Origin: Fusarium oxysporum f. sp. lycopersici 4287
Lineage: Eukaryota; Ascomycota; Sordariomycetes; Hypocreales; Nectriaceae
Assembly (NCBI RefSeq): GCF_000149955.1
Contig: NC_030986.1
Location: 5,637,910 to 5,701,909 of the forward strand
Direction of reading: 5' to 3'
Length of the DNA: 64,000 nucleotides
Shown here: one piece after another, positions 11,699 to 23,300 of the stretch
Layout of the letters: every line of letters starts with the position of its first letter
How positions within the stretch are numbered: position 1 is the stretch's first letter
Made by a program: the position numbers and the translations under genes
The notes under the pieces: model-generated
The model's input: the letters and a program-made list of their open reading frames with translations, nothing else
Database searches by the model: none
Told to the model about the DNA's origin: nothing

Positions 11699-12676
11699 TT
11701 TGGGTGTTGTTGTGAGGTGAGAGAGGGAGGAGTAGAGAGTGTGGTGAAGAAAGAGGTGGTGGTGGTGGATAGATCGGGAATAACGGGGAGTGGATGAATA
11801 ATAAAGTCGAGCACTTGCGGAGGATGATTTGAAGCCTGTGATAGCTGCAAGACCAGCCAGCGCCCACCAAGACAACAGAAATAATTAATAATAATCCCTT
11901 TCTTGAGTTCAATTCAAAGTTACGATAATCATAATCTTTATATTAATCTACCATACTTATTACAACTTGGCCATCATTGCAAGAATAAAACCCCAACTCG
12001 ATGACCGACCGGTTACCGACCAACAGCTCTGTAACCGAGCAGACCAAATTACACGTCTCTTATAAATGCTTGACAAAAAAGCAGCTTACAACTTGGAGAC
12101 TCATCGCATGTCAGCAAAGCCTTGGTTAAAGAAGAGCATTGCCGACGAATTGACCAATGAGTGAGCTCGTACGGTAAACAGTCGCGAAGCTGATTGGTTG
12201 AGATGCATGTTTGAGCCGTGGCATTCAGGTCGGTTCATGGCGGGTTTCCTCGGTTGGAGTCGCCATGATAACCGTGGGATTGTCCAACAGAAGACTTTTG
12301 GTGGACAAGTACAGCATATTTTCTCTGCCTAATTGTATCTTGAGCACCACTACAGCCTCCTCTGTTACTAGTAGTGCATTATTTCTACTTACCAGCATAT
12401 CGTGAAAGTGGNNNNNNNNNNNNNNNNNNNNNNNNNNNNNNNNNNNNNNNNNNNNNNNNNNNNNNNNNNNNNNNNNNNNNNNNNNNNNNNNNNNNNNNNN
12501 NNNNNNNNNNNNNNNNNNNNNNNNNNNNNNNNNNNNNNNNNNNNNNNNNNNNNNNNNNNNNNNNNACCCTCGGCCCAACTCCCCTCCTCATACTGATCTC
12601 TTCACTCTCATATTTGATCTTCTCTTTTTTTCCTTCCTGCTCCAATCCTCTCTGTATCCCCTCCTCACACATCACA
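11699..12676. promoter_or_regulatory. Shared divergent promoter region of the methylcitrate-cycle pair
   Basis: About 980 bp separate the start codons of methylisocitrate lyase (leftward) and 2-methylcitrate synthase (rightward). A run of N at 12412-12565 removes part of it. The right flank carries a CT-rich leader (12566-12670). Because both genes face outward from here, a common regulator is plausible, but no specific operator was recognised. Confidence 0.55.
12412..12565. other. Assembly gap (N run)
   Basis: About 154 undetermined bases lie inside the divergent promoter region of the methylcitrate-cycle genes, about 110 nt before the synthase start codon. No coding exon appears to be lost, since the synthase start and presequence are intact. 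Confidence 0.98.
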
Positions 12677-14202
12677 ATGGCTCTCAACTTGACATCCTCC
12701 CGCAGGGCTCTTGGCTCCCTCAAGGTAAGCTTCTAAGCTAACTTACATGTGATAAAAACACCAAAACTCACACACTTCACAGCCCCTCACCCGTGCCGCT
12801 TTCTCAGGTGTCCGCGGCTATGCCACCGCAGAGCCTGATCTCAAGGCCACTCTCCGCGAGGCCATCCCCGCCAAGCGTGAGCTTCTCAAGAAGGTCAAGG
12901 CCCACTCCAACAAGGTCCTCGGTGAGGTCAAGGTCGAGAACACCCTCGGCGGCATGCGCGGTCTCAAGGCCATGGTCTGGGAGGGTTCAGTCCTCGACGC
13001 CAACGAGGGCATTCGCTTCCACGGCCGCACCATCAAGGATTGCCAAAAGGAGCTTCCCAAGGGAAAGACAGGAACTGAGATGCTCCCCGAAGCTATGTTC
13101 TGGCTCCTCCTCACCGGCCAAGTTCCCTCCGTGAACCAAGTCCGCACATTCTCTCGCGAACTCGCAGAGAAGGCTCAGATTCCAGAGTTCATCTCAAAGA
13201 TGCTCGATGACTTCCCCAAGGATCTTCATCCCATGACGCAGTTCGCCATGGCTGTTTCTGCGCTCAACTACGAGTCCAAGTTCGCCAAGGCTTATGAGCA
13301 GGGCCTTAACAAGGCTGATTACTGGGAGCCTACCTTTGACGATTGTATTTCGTTGCTTGCTAAGCTTCCTACCATTGCTGCCAAGATCTACCAGAATGCT
13401 TACCGTGGTGGTGGTGCTCTGCCAGCTGAGGTCGATCTTGAGCAGGATTGGTCGTACAACTTTGCTGCTATGCTTGGAAAGGGCGGAAAGGAGAACGAGA
13501 ACTTTCAGGATCTTCTGAGACTTTACCTTGCTCTTCACGGTGATCATGAGGGTGGTAATGTCTCTGCTCACGCCACTCACTTGGTTGGAAGTGCCCTGTC
13601 GGATCCTTTCCTGTCTTACAGCGCTGGTCTCCAGGGTCTCGCTGGTCCCCTTCATGGGTAAGCACTTCTCTCTTCCCAGCCGTGAATTCGTACTAACATG
13701 TCTTAGTCTCGCCGCCCAGGAGGTTCTCCGATGGATCATCCAGATGAAGGAAGCCATCCCCGCCAACTACACCGAGCAAGACGTCAACGACTATCTCTGG
13801 TCCACCCTCAACTCAGGCCGCGTCGTCCCCGGCTACGGCCACGCCGTCCTGCGCAAGCCCGACCCCCGCTTCGAGGCCCTCATGGACTACGCCGCCGCGC
13901 GTCCCGAGATCGCCAACGACCCCGTCTTCCAGCTCGTCGAGAAGAACAGCCGCATCGCCCCCGAGGTCCTCAAGAAGCACGGCAAGACCAAGAACCCCTA
14001 CCCCAACGTCGACAGCTCCTCCGGAGTCCTGTTCCACCACTATGGCTTCCACGAGACGCTGTACTACACTGCTACATTTGGTGTTTCTCGTGGTCTTGGA
14101 CCTCTGGCCCAGTTGATCTGGGACCGAGCTCTGGGTCTGCCTATCGAGAGACCTAAGAGCATTAACCTTGAGGGCATTCTTAAGCAGGTTGAGGGTCAAT
14201 AA
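12677..14202 (+). CDS. mcsA: Mitochondrial 2-methylcitrate synthase
   Basis: Exons 12677-12724, 12783-13657 and 13707-14202 give 472 aa. The presequence is Arg/Ser-rich and ends in RGYAT, a usual mitochondrial processing context; the first intron interrupts it. The citrate-synthase fold shows the His of HGDHEGGN, the His of [16 protein letters not shown] with its substrate-binding His/Arg, and the catalytic Asp in NVDSSSG. The segment GVLFHHYGF...[11 protein letters not shown] is, from memory, closer to fungal 2-methylcitrate synthases than to citrate synthase. The enzyme condenses propionyl-CoA (and less well acetyl-CoA) with oxaloacetate. Its divergent neighbour, methylisocitrate lyase, catalyses the last step of the same cycle; the dehydratase steps are not encoded in this window. 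Confidence 0.88.
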
Positions 14203-14415
14203 AAAGAAAGATACCCAAAGAAAAAGGTGGAATGACCATATAAGGTCTTTTGAATGAATGTATATAGCGTCGTGACAGAGTAGCCTATGATTGACGATTT
14301 GTTTGACCAACTCTTTTCTCCCACGGTTGTGACGTTTGTGTGAATTGCATGTCTCATTAGTCTAATCCTCACTATCCTCTTCACTGTTCTAGTCTATGGT
14401 CCTTCAATATTCTGT

Positions 14416-14988
14416 CTATGCCAACACCTTCTCCAAATGATCAAAGTACAAATCATCCCTCAACGCCTTACCATTAACAAGCCCCTCATACGGGAACGGA
14501 CTCGTCTCCCCTGTCTTTACATATCCCCTTCTAACATACCACTCAATCAATTCCTTTCTCGTCCAAATAACCCACATGGTCATGATCTTGGTTCCCCAAT
14601 TCCTAACCGCATAATTCTCCGCATACCCAAGCACCTGCTTTCCAATACCACCAGCTTGCAGTTTCGGCGATACAGCGAAGAGGCCGAAGTAAGCACGCTC
14701 TGTGTCTTTTTGAACAACTTCGCAGCATGCGACAAGACGGGGATCGCTGTCGCCTTCTGGCGTTGATGTTCCAGATGATGAGGGGGAGCTTGTGAAAGCC
14801 AGGATGACAGCGCCGTTGGGATCAGTGATTTTGGCGAGGAGATCAGTGGAGGATATGCGCTCGTCTGCGAGGAGGTCGGCTTCTGTTGTCCAGCCTGCGC
14901 GGGAGTCGGGGCCGCGGTAGGCGGAGATTATGAGGGCGAGGAGAGGGGTTACGTCTTGTGGTGTTGCGGGGCGGAATGTGAGAGACAT
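14416..14988 (-). CDS. GNAT-family N-acetyltransferase
   Basis: Intronless, 190 aa. It begins with the standard GNAT strand-1 pattern (LTFRPATPQDV). Motif A is LFAVSPKLQAGGIGKQVL, which contains the acetyl-CoA pyrophosphate loop Q-x-G-G-I-G. This is followed by motif B (WYVRRGYVKTGE) with the usual GF/GY segment. A Ser/Thr-rich loop at about residues 66-80 interrupts the central sheet. The gene converges with methylcitrate synthase, 213 bp apart. The acceptor substrate (small amine, peptide or protein) cannot be inferred from sequence. Confidence 0.82.
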   Translation of the reverse strand: MSLTFRPATPQDVTPLLALIISAYRGPDSRAGWTTEADLLADERISSTDLLAKITDPNGAVILAFTSSPSSSGTSTPEGDSDPRLVACCEVVQKDTERAYFGLFAVSPKLQAGGIGKQVLGYAENYAVRNWGTKIMTMWVIWTRKELIEWYVRRGYVKTGETSPFPYEGLVNGKALRDDLYFDHLEKVLA

Positions 14989-15768
14989 TGTGAGCGAGTG
15001 AGAGTGAGAGTGAGAGTTGCGAATAGCTTCAGTTGAGGTGAGATGAGCTGTTGTCGCTCGTTCGCAGCCTTGAGAGAAAAGGACACTTCAGTTGAGATAA
15101 AGGGTATGGCTAATGAGGCGACAGTTGACGAAGAATGTTTGCTTGCTTCAATTGAGGGCTAGAAGAGGTGTATGAGGTTGAGAGAAGAAGTTGTCCGAGA
15201 CCAACTGGGCTTCTCGAAATATTTAAAATATTTGGCTCCGATACAGGAGGACCCTTTTCTGTCACAATCTTTAATTGTATCGGCAGTTTGCGACAGTCTC
15301 TGTCGCACACGCCCTAGAAACGACTCAATTGACATTTTGCCATCCAACGTCAAGCCATGCATCGTTTAACTTTGACAAAACGGGAGTCCATGTGGATCAA
15401 TTCCCACCATTCATGGTTCTATGAACTATCCCGTTTTGTTAATTCTATACGACAGCCCTACGGCACCCGTCTAGGTGATGAACATATATGGATCGTCCGT
15501 TCAATACCACGTCGACCATGATTATCAATCTGAACCGATCGCGGAGATTTATAACAAAGTTCAATCTCAGTGGTAAGTTACAATGCATCTCAATTGATCA
15601 ACGCCAAACCTGCTATAAATGTCCCTGTTCCTGTGGAGGTTTTCTACAGTATATATAACTTCAACCAACAAAAGTGTGTATATGCCATTACAAAAAAAGA
15701 AATAAGAAACAGCTAAAAAGAAATCTGAAAAAAAGAAAACACAACTCTAAGTTTTAAACCCGTCTACC
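14989..15768. other. Intergenic region
   Basis: 780 bp between two minus-strand genes. It starts with a GAGAGT-like microsatellite (about 14992-15018) in the 5' region of the acetyltransferase gene and ends in A-rich sequence forming the 3' flank of the Crh gene. Nothing else was recognised. Confidence 0.5.
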
Positions 15769-16992
15769 TTAAGCAGCATCCTGAGCTGGAACCTTTGAGT
15801 ACTTGGCAGCGCTGTACTCAAAACCCTGGTTCGTCGTATCCTCACCAGCACGGTACGACATGAGATCATGGTTCTCAGCGGCGGCCTTGTCGCTGGCCAT
15901 CTTGGCCTCGCTGGCACCCGCGGCGCGTTGACGCCAGAAGTAGAAGCCTAGAGCTCCGAGACCGATGGCTGCGGCGCCGATGCCGCCGGCGTAGATTCCT
16001 GTCTTTGTGCCGGCGGGGAGGGCTTCCCATTTCTCGGAGGTGGTCTTCTCGGGTTCTTTGTAAAGAGCTTCGTAGGCGGTTGAGTTGCCCCTGTTAGTGG
16101 TTAGTATGAGATACAAGGTGGTAGATTGAGGGGATGGGGAGGGGCTTACTTGACGATTTCGATGCTCTCCCAGCTGCCTGTCTTGTCGCCGTAGACGTAC
16201 TCCTTTCCGGTGCTGGCGTCTTCGACGTAGACACTCTTGACGTGCATGGTGTAAGGACCCTTGCCGTAGTCGGTATCTGCAAATTGTCAGCACAACTCTG
16301 AGTTCTCAGAGACACTCAAACTTACCACCACCGGCCCATTGGCGAGTTCCCTCGGGCATAGTAGGATCACCAGCAGCCCAGATTCCAATGCTTAGTCTCA
16401 TGGGTGTCTGAGGATAGCTATCCATATCATCCTTCGCAACAACCTTTCGCACATTCTCTCCATCAATGTACCAGTTCAACTCATCTTTCGTCCACGTCGT
16501 TGTATAGTTATGGTAATCCTCCTGCATACCACCCTTAACGTAGTGCCACCCCGCCTTGGTAAAGTCCTCAACACCCTTTCCGTAGTAGTTTGTCGAAGCA
16601 TGGGTGTCATTCGCACCCAGAATCTCCCAGTCGACCTCATCCAGATCGTCGCTCAGCCACATCATGGAGCTGATAATTCCAACACCGGGAGCGGCCTTCA
16701 TGAGAAGTTCGGTGCGGCCGAAGAAAAAGTAGAACGCGGTGCGCAGAGTAGGCGAGTCGCCCTGCTTAGCGACGGTGAAGGCGGCGCCGTCGTTCTCATC
16801 GTAGGTGACGCGACCGACGTGGTTGTCCCAGTGGTCGCTGGAGGGTGTGTCGTTGAAGTGCCAAAGATGGCTGGTTCCGAAAGCCGGGTTGGGTTTGCAG
16901 TCTGTTTCGTTGAGAGGGTTGCAGTCGGTGGTTGTCTGAGCAGCCGCGAGGCCAAAGATGGCGGCCGCGGGAAGGATGTATCGCGAAAGCAT
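15769..16992 (-). CDS. Crh-type GH16 cell-wall transglycosylase with C-terminal membrane anchor
   Basis: Three exons (16992-16326, 16276-16150, 16090-15769) give 371 aa. The first 19 residues form a signal peptide (MLSRYILPAAAIFGLAAAQ). The GH16 catalytic motif DEVDWE is at residues 118-123, with Glu119 as nucleophile and Glu123 as acid/base; N-glycosylation sequons follow. This is the Crh1/Utr2 group that links chitin to beta-1,3/1,6-glucan at the cell surface. After a short linker there is a Gly/Ala-rich hydrophobic segment at about residues 295-317, followed by WRQR and a tail of about 54 residues. That arrangement is a type I transmembrane anchor, not the GPI signal found in the yeast enzymes. 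No CBM18 chitin-binding module is seen. Confidence 0.88.
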
Positions 16993-17987
16993 GGTGATTG
17001 ATCCGAGTTCAGTCTATCAAATGAAAAGAGAGGAAAAATGAATGAGATGAAAAGTGAGTCGAGTCTGTCGAGATCAAAGGAGTGAATGGGTGATGAAACG
17101 AATGAAACACCCAAGGATCAAGCAATATGAGATAGACAATGACAGACAAGGAAAGAAGAACAACTCAAAGGAAAAGAGGAACTTATTGTTCTACCTACTC
17201 AAAGAGCATGCATGAATAATGAGAGAAAAAGAAATGGAGAGAGAGAATAAAAGCGGCAAACGGCAGAAAAGGAGACAAAAGAGTACCAGTACCGAGGACC
17301 CATTCTCGCAGGCCAAGCATGACAGGGCTCTCAGGAGGCCATCGCCAAAACCTCTAGATCGAATGGGCCTTGGTTAATTTCAGACCACTCAGAAAGCCTG
17401 CATCTAACAGCGCCGGCGTGTCACCTACAAGGGGACATGCGACGCGCCAAGACCTGGGCGGGAAGGGCTTTTTACAAGGGTTCTTCCCTTAGTGGACATG
17501 ACTGTTTGACCTGAGTGTTGAAATTAGAACTAGGATATAGGACGGGCTAACGAATTGGCATATCCACTTGGGAATCTTGGCTGAATTGAAATTTGAATTC
17601 AAGAGAAGCTGTTGCTAAATATGAACATGGCAAATGGAACACTGGTGAGATGAGTCGTAGATCGACAGGGGGAAAGGGGGGCGGGAAGTGGGATATTTTC
17701 ATTGGCGCTTGGTGAAATGCAAGATCTGGAAATTGGGACTAATGCAGCGGGAGGCTCTGCATATTCGGGTTTAAACTTTTTTAAATCATGATAACCATAA
17801 CATAAAGGGCAACTCAATTTGCACTCATTCTCGCAACGTCTCTCCGAATATCAGTTAATGTTTCTCAAGTTTCGGATACATTAATCTTGATCCTTGCATT
17901 GCGATTTAAACTACCCCATTGCGAAGGCAAGGATCGTGCGGTCAGTCATTTATCTTGGGCTATACATAGCCCACCTTGATCTTAGTC
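16993..17987. other. Intergenic region
   Basis: About 1 kb forming the promoter side of the Crh gene and the 3' flank of the GST gene. The stretch at 17000-17300 is purine-rich on the + strand (pyrimidine-rich on the Crh sense strand), as expected for a fungal promoter/5' leader. No gene was recognised. Confidence 0.5.
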
Positions 17988-18817
17988 TTAGGCCTTGCTG
18001 GCAAACTTGGCTCTCACTCTCTTGCTTGCCTCAACAACTCGGTCCTCGTCGTAGATCTTCAGGACGCTGGGGTTCTTGCTGATGGCTTGTGCCCACTTGT
18101 AGAAGTTGGGAGTCTCTTTCTCGAGGCGGGAGGGGAGATTGGTTGGCAGGAGGCCGTGCTTGGCGGAGGATAGCAGTCGAATGACGAATGGAGCTACAAG
18201 GACCTGTTTCTCGTTAGCTACCTATCCATCGCTATACCATTCCGGGTTCTTTGGTTTGGGTACCTCTGCAAAGGTGAGCTTATCGCTCCCGTTGAAAAAA
18301 GGCGCCGCATTCTTGAGAAGAGGCTCAACCTCCTTAACGATACCAGCAACGGCATCGTCCACAGCCTGATTAACCTCCTCCTCCGTCTGGGCCCTGTAAA
18401 TAGCCTTGCCGATATGCGCCTGGACCTTGTTCGAGTACGCATCGGCGAAGAAGGCCACCCTCGCTCTGGTCAACGGACCGTTCTTGTCCGTAGATGCGGG
18501 GAGGAGATGGCTGGGATGCGCATCTGCGAGGAACTGAGCGACGATGGCGGACTCGGTGATGATCTCGCCATTGTAGATGATGGTTGGGACGAGGCCGCGG
18601 GGGTTGATCTGCAAGTATTCTGGCGATCGGGGCGTGTTGAGATCAATGATTTCCTCCCTGACGGGGAGACCAAGTTCGGCGAGGGTGATGTGTGCCCTGT
18701 GCGCGACTGCGGGGGTTGTCAGCGGAGTCTTTTGAACAATATGATGAACGTGATATACACACAAGGGCACGCGTGGTTGGTGTAGAGGGTGATGTCTGCT
18801 TGAGGTTGAGAGCCCAT
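17988..18817 (-). CDS. Glutathione S-transferase, omega-like
   Basis: Exons 18817-18763, 18706-18264 and 18203-17988 give 237 aa. The first splice joins TNHACP to FAHRAHITL, producing the thioredoxin-fold active-site CPFAHR (Cys17). It uses a slightly unusual GTGTGT donor. A catalytic Cys in CPFA is the hallmark of omega-class GSTs, which perform thiol-transferase and dehydroascorbate or glutathione-conjugate reductions, not Ser/Tyr-type conjugation. The glutathione-binding cis-Pro (GLVPTI) and the ESAI segment follow, then an all-helical C-terminal domain. There is no targeting signal, so it is probably cytosolic. Yeast Gto-like and other fungal GST classes remain possible. Confidence 0.85.
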
Positions 18818-20308
18818 TTTGATAGCCGTGTTGATACGTCGAGTAGTAATTTGTTTGGTAAAGGTATTTGAAAAGAACAAATTCCTAGCAGGACTTGTAA
18901 TTCTTGTACTAAACAACCCCGCCATTTCTCTCTGTACGGAAATTCGGAAGTGAGGCAGCGAAGCAACGCTGCATTATTAATTCAAATCGGCATTTCGCAA
19001 TATTGCACCATCGGCTTTGAAATACGTCCGAAGCGCGAGGAGTGGTTGCGTCATTTCGGGTGTTTGATTGATAAGGCACGAGAGGGGGTGACGCATCTTG
19101 TGTAACTTTCTTTCTCATGATTGATGTTGGTCTGATGCAGTGAGGCTTAAGTATTGATGTTTTTGGTACTGTGATTATTTCCTGATGGAGTAATTGCTGA
19201 TGGGATTGATCGTCGCCAAGCTTCTGACGTGAGACGGGAACTGGCGCCGCACTAAAGGCTCTAGGGTGAGCCAAGATTTGGACTACTTCTCGACGGCAGT
19301 TTGTGAATGAGACAACGGATAAGGTTTATTTGGGGTATTCGAGGAAGATTGGGGTCTTAAAATAATATCTTATGACATTAGTATGCTTTCTCCGGTTCAA
19401 ATGCCTAGAAAATTGCCTCCTGTGTGAGTTCTGTTGGTGATTGTTTCATATGATATCGTTGTGACTGTGACATTAACATGGACAGATTGACGGCAAGAGC
19501 GCCTGTCTGGGGATATTATCAGTTACGTTCCAATTCTACCTTATCTAGAAATGATATCCCGAATGCAAGGCTAGAAAGCTAAAGCTCACTTCTTCCTTGA
19601 GAGGCGTGAATGCTGTGCACTGAAGTATTACCTCGAAAGGCAGGAGCTTCCAACTGTCTGCAGCTGTTCATGTTTATGACGGAATGATGAGATCCAAGAA
19701 ACATGGAAGTTACCTTATCTTTCTAAACTTTGAAAACATTTAAGTTATTGAACTTGTATCTCAGAATCTGGGAAAGCTGATCAGAGCTGAAGATACAAGA
19801 ACTTCGTGCTCAAAGGATGGCAGAATTGTTCCAAGGGGATGTGGCAGTGAAAACACCAATAACGACAACCAAGCTACGAATCGGCACACAAACTGCTCCC
19901 ATTCAACTGTAAACCTATCATATCAGGTAGAAGATAAGATGTTGCTTACTCCAATTAGTGAATGAGCGCGTCTGCACCGTCAGCAGTGACGACCAGCTGC
20001 AGCTGGCACTGTCGGAGGCCCTCCACTGACCAAACACTGCCAGTGCTTGAAACAAACAAATTCTGCTAGGCAAACAGGTGAATGGAGTAAGCAAGCTGAG
20101 AGATTTAGCAGAATTTCCTCTCTACCTGTGGAGCGCCTCAACTCTCATCCTGCACCATTTCTTCCCCCATCTTGCACACTTCCCCATACCCTTTTGCACA
20201 AAAGCAACTTCTATTTGCATCTCACTCCAACAGAATCAGCAACCTCAAAGAACTTACACATCAGAATTTTCTCAGAACTACCAACTCTTTCCACCCTCCC
20301 CCAGTGCC
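18818..20308. other. Divergent intergenic region
   Basis: 1.5 kb between the GST gene (leftward) and the large helicase gene (rightward). I see no recognisable coding sequence, repeat or RNA gene. A C/T-rich stretch at about 20140-20305 probably forms the leader of the helicase gene. Confidence 0.5.
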
Positions 20309-23300
20309 ATGTGGCGAAGAGGGAGTTGGAGAGGAGGGAGAGGAGGCAGTCGCCCTCCTGGTCCGCGAAACGAACCGAATGAGACCAGAGACAGCAATAA
20401 GCCATGCTTTCACTTCCAGAGAGGGCAGTGCAAGTTTGGAGACAGATGCAAGTTCTCTCATGATATCAACAGCTCGGCTGGACAAGGTCGTGCCAGGGAT
20501 AAGCCATTACGCCCTGAAGATCTCCACAGCCGTGAAGACTATTACGAATGGAAGCATCTCCTACGCAAGGGCACACACGAGTTCGACCACTCTGATGCAT
20601 TCCAACATGCGGATAAGCTCTGGAAAGGTGCTCGGGAAATTCTAGACGGCGACAGCCTGGAAAAACACCAAGAGCTGGCAAGAGAACTTGTCAAGGACGA
20701 TTTCAACGGCCCAGAATGGATCACATACGTATCCAAAAACTCAACCTTTGCCGACAACAATCAACTCATATGCGTCAAGAATCTTCTCAAAGTCATCACT
20801 CACCCTTCTATCAAGCCGCTCTCCATCGATCCCTACGTTGGCACCATGTATGTGCTGCTGGGAGGCACCAACGGCGAACAGGGAATTGCTCTTTTGTCTC
20901 GCATGTGCAACGAACTCTTGAAACACATCAAAGCATCTGGTAGACCACCAGGCTCTACGATCAAAAGTATGGTTGAAGTTATTATCAAAGCATTGCATGA
21001 ACTCCTTAGCAAGGTCCAACGAGCTCAGTTCTCGGATGGAACTCCTGGACTTCTCAAGTCATTGGATGAACTTGTGAATGCGGTTGCTGAGGGGGCATCA
21101 AAGGCCGACCTGGATGGACTCAGAACTCGCCTTGAAATCACCAAGAGAGTCGTCTCTGGCTCTACTGGTCGTATCGTTACAACGCAAGATCCATCAGAGG
21201 ACAGCAAAAAGGCGTCAAAGTTTGTCGCCTCTTCATTTCCCCAAGCAGTAGCAATTCCAGGCGGTCGACATGACAACGACTTTGCAGATATCTCCGACGT
21301 ATCGCTTCTCCCAACCCAAGGAGAGATCACTAGCGTGCAAGCAGACTATCTGCCTTCTACCAACTTCCTCCACCCACACGTCCTCCAAGACCCTATGCAA
21401 CGATATATCGACTCGATATTTAGGCTTGTCAGACACGATACACTTGGTCCAGTGAACGATGTTCTTCGAGATGTTCTTGCCTCGGACAATGTCATGACTA
21501 CCCGGTTGACCGACAGAAATAGTCAGGCACAGGTCTACCACTCGTCAAGTGTCTCTCGTATCTTCATACATGAGAGGAGAGGCCTTGAAGCGATCATCTC
21601 ATTTTCTGCACCAGCCTACATTTACCGAAAGTCGCCCGCAGACCAACGAGACTGGTGGCAAAGATCTCCTCGACTGGGAGAAGGCACGCTGCTATGTTTT
21701 GTAACTTCTGACGCGGAGAACCAAGATCAAAGGCTTCTTTTCCTACATGTTACCTCCAAAAGAATAGAATCGGACTCCAACAAGTCGGACACACCGAAGA
21801 GTGCTCTGGTGTCCTATCGCGATGCGCCAAGTATCACAGTGAAGCTAGCAACGCACCAGCAGAGCGACCTCAACTTTCTTGTTCGAACTTTCCGAGAGAA
21901 CGTCGCGGGTGTGTTGGTCGATTTCAACGGAATTATTCCTGAGACTTTCATACCGATCCTGAGGAACCTTCAAACCATCAAGCGCGAGAACCACATCGCC
22001 TTCCAGAATTGGATTCTCCCACCTCCCGAAGGAGTTCATCACATGCAGCCGCCGTTATATGCTCGCAAAGCTGGGTTCGTGTTCCCGCTTCGCTCCATCA
22101 CAAAAGATGGCATTAGCAACATTTACCTGGACCCTAACTCAAAGCTTGAACACATCAATCTGAAGGAGATCGAAGATGTGACGGGACTTGATCATGGCCA
22201 ATGTCTTGGTCTGGTTGGGGCTCTTACACGCGAGTATGCACTCATCCAAGGTCCACCTGGAACTGGAAAGTCCTATCTCGGTGTACAGCTCGTCAGAACT
22301 TTGCTTTCTGTCAAGGAACGAGCAGACTTGGGACCAATTCTCATCATGTAAGCTACTCAAAATATAACAGCATAAAAGGAACTGGCTAGCTAACGAGGAT
22401 ACCAAACAGATGCTACACAAACCATGCATTGGATCAGTTCCTTAAGCATCTCCTCGATGTCGGAATCGACGCCATTATTCGCATTGGCGGTCGTAGTGTC
22501 GCTGAAGAACTTGATGGCAAAAACCTTCGGACTGTCAGTAGAGAAACTCCCAAGACACGAGTCGAGGCCCAGATTCTAGGTGAGGCCTACAGCAAGCAAG
22601 AGTCCTCTTTGGAATCTGCCAGTTATGCATTGGGGACGTTGGTTAAAGCCCGCAGGGGAGCGAGCTGGGAGGGATTAGAACAACACCTACAGTTCAAGTA
22701 TCCTTTGATTTACCGACAGCTGGGTCGAGTGGACGATGAAGGTTTCGAGATGGTCAGCAAGGATCCTCTCAAAACCTGGATGGGAATCCGACCTCCGCCA
22801 ACAACAGACTGGCAAACTTCTTTAGAAGACATCATAACTCTCGCAGAGGAGAGCGTCCATCTCCTTCCACCAGCAGAGCGTTGGCTTCTTGTGGAACATT
22901 GGCTCGAAGAACTACAAGACAACCAGCTTGATATGTTGTACGAAGCTCTTGACGACTTCGATAACAACCGCAAAGCCATATACCGAACACACGATGCTGT
23001 CGATGAGCGAACTCTTACTAGGGCTGATGTCATTGGAATCACTACAACTTCTTTGGCCGGACGTATCGAGTTGTTGAGAAACTTGGATTTCAAGGTTGTT
23101 CTGTGCGAGGAAGCGGGTGAGCTGAAAGAGTCAGACGTCATCTCTTCCCTCAAGTCTGGCGTTGAACACTTCATCCAAATCGGCGACCACCGACAACTCC
23201 GGCCACAAATCAACAACTTCAATCTGAGCCTCGAATCAGCGTCAGGACGGTACTGGCAGCTGGATCGTAGTCAATTCGAGCGACGAGCTGTTGGTGAGCC

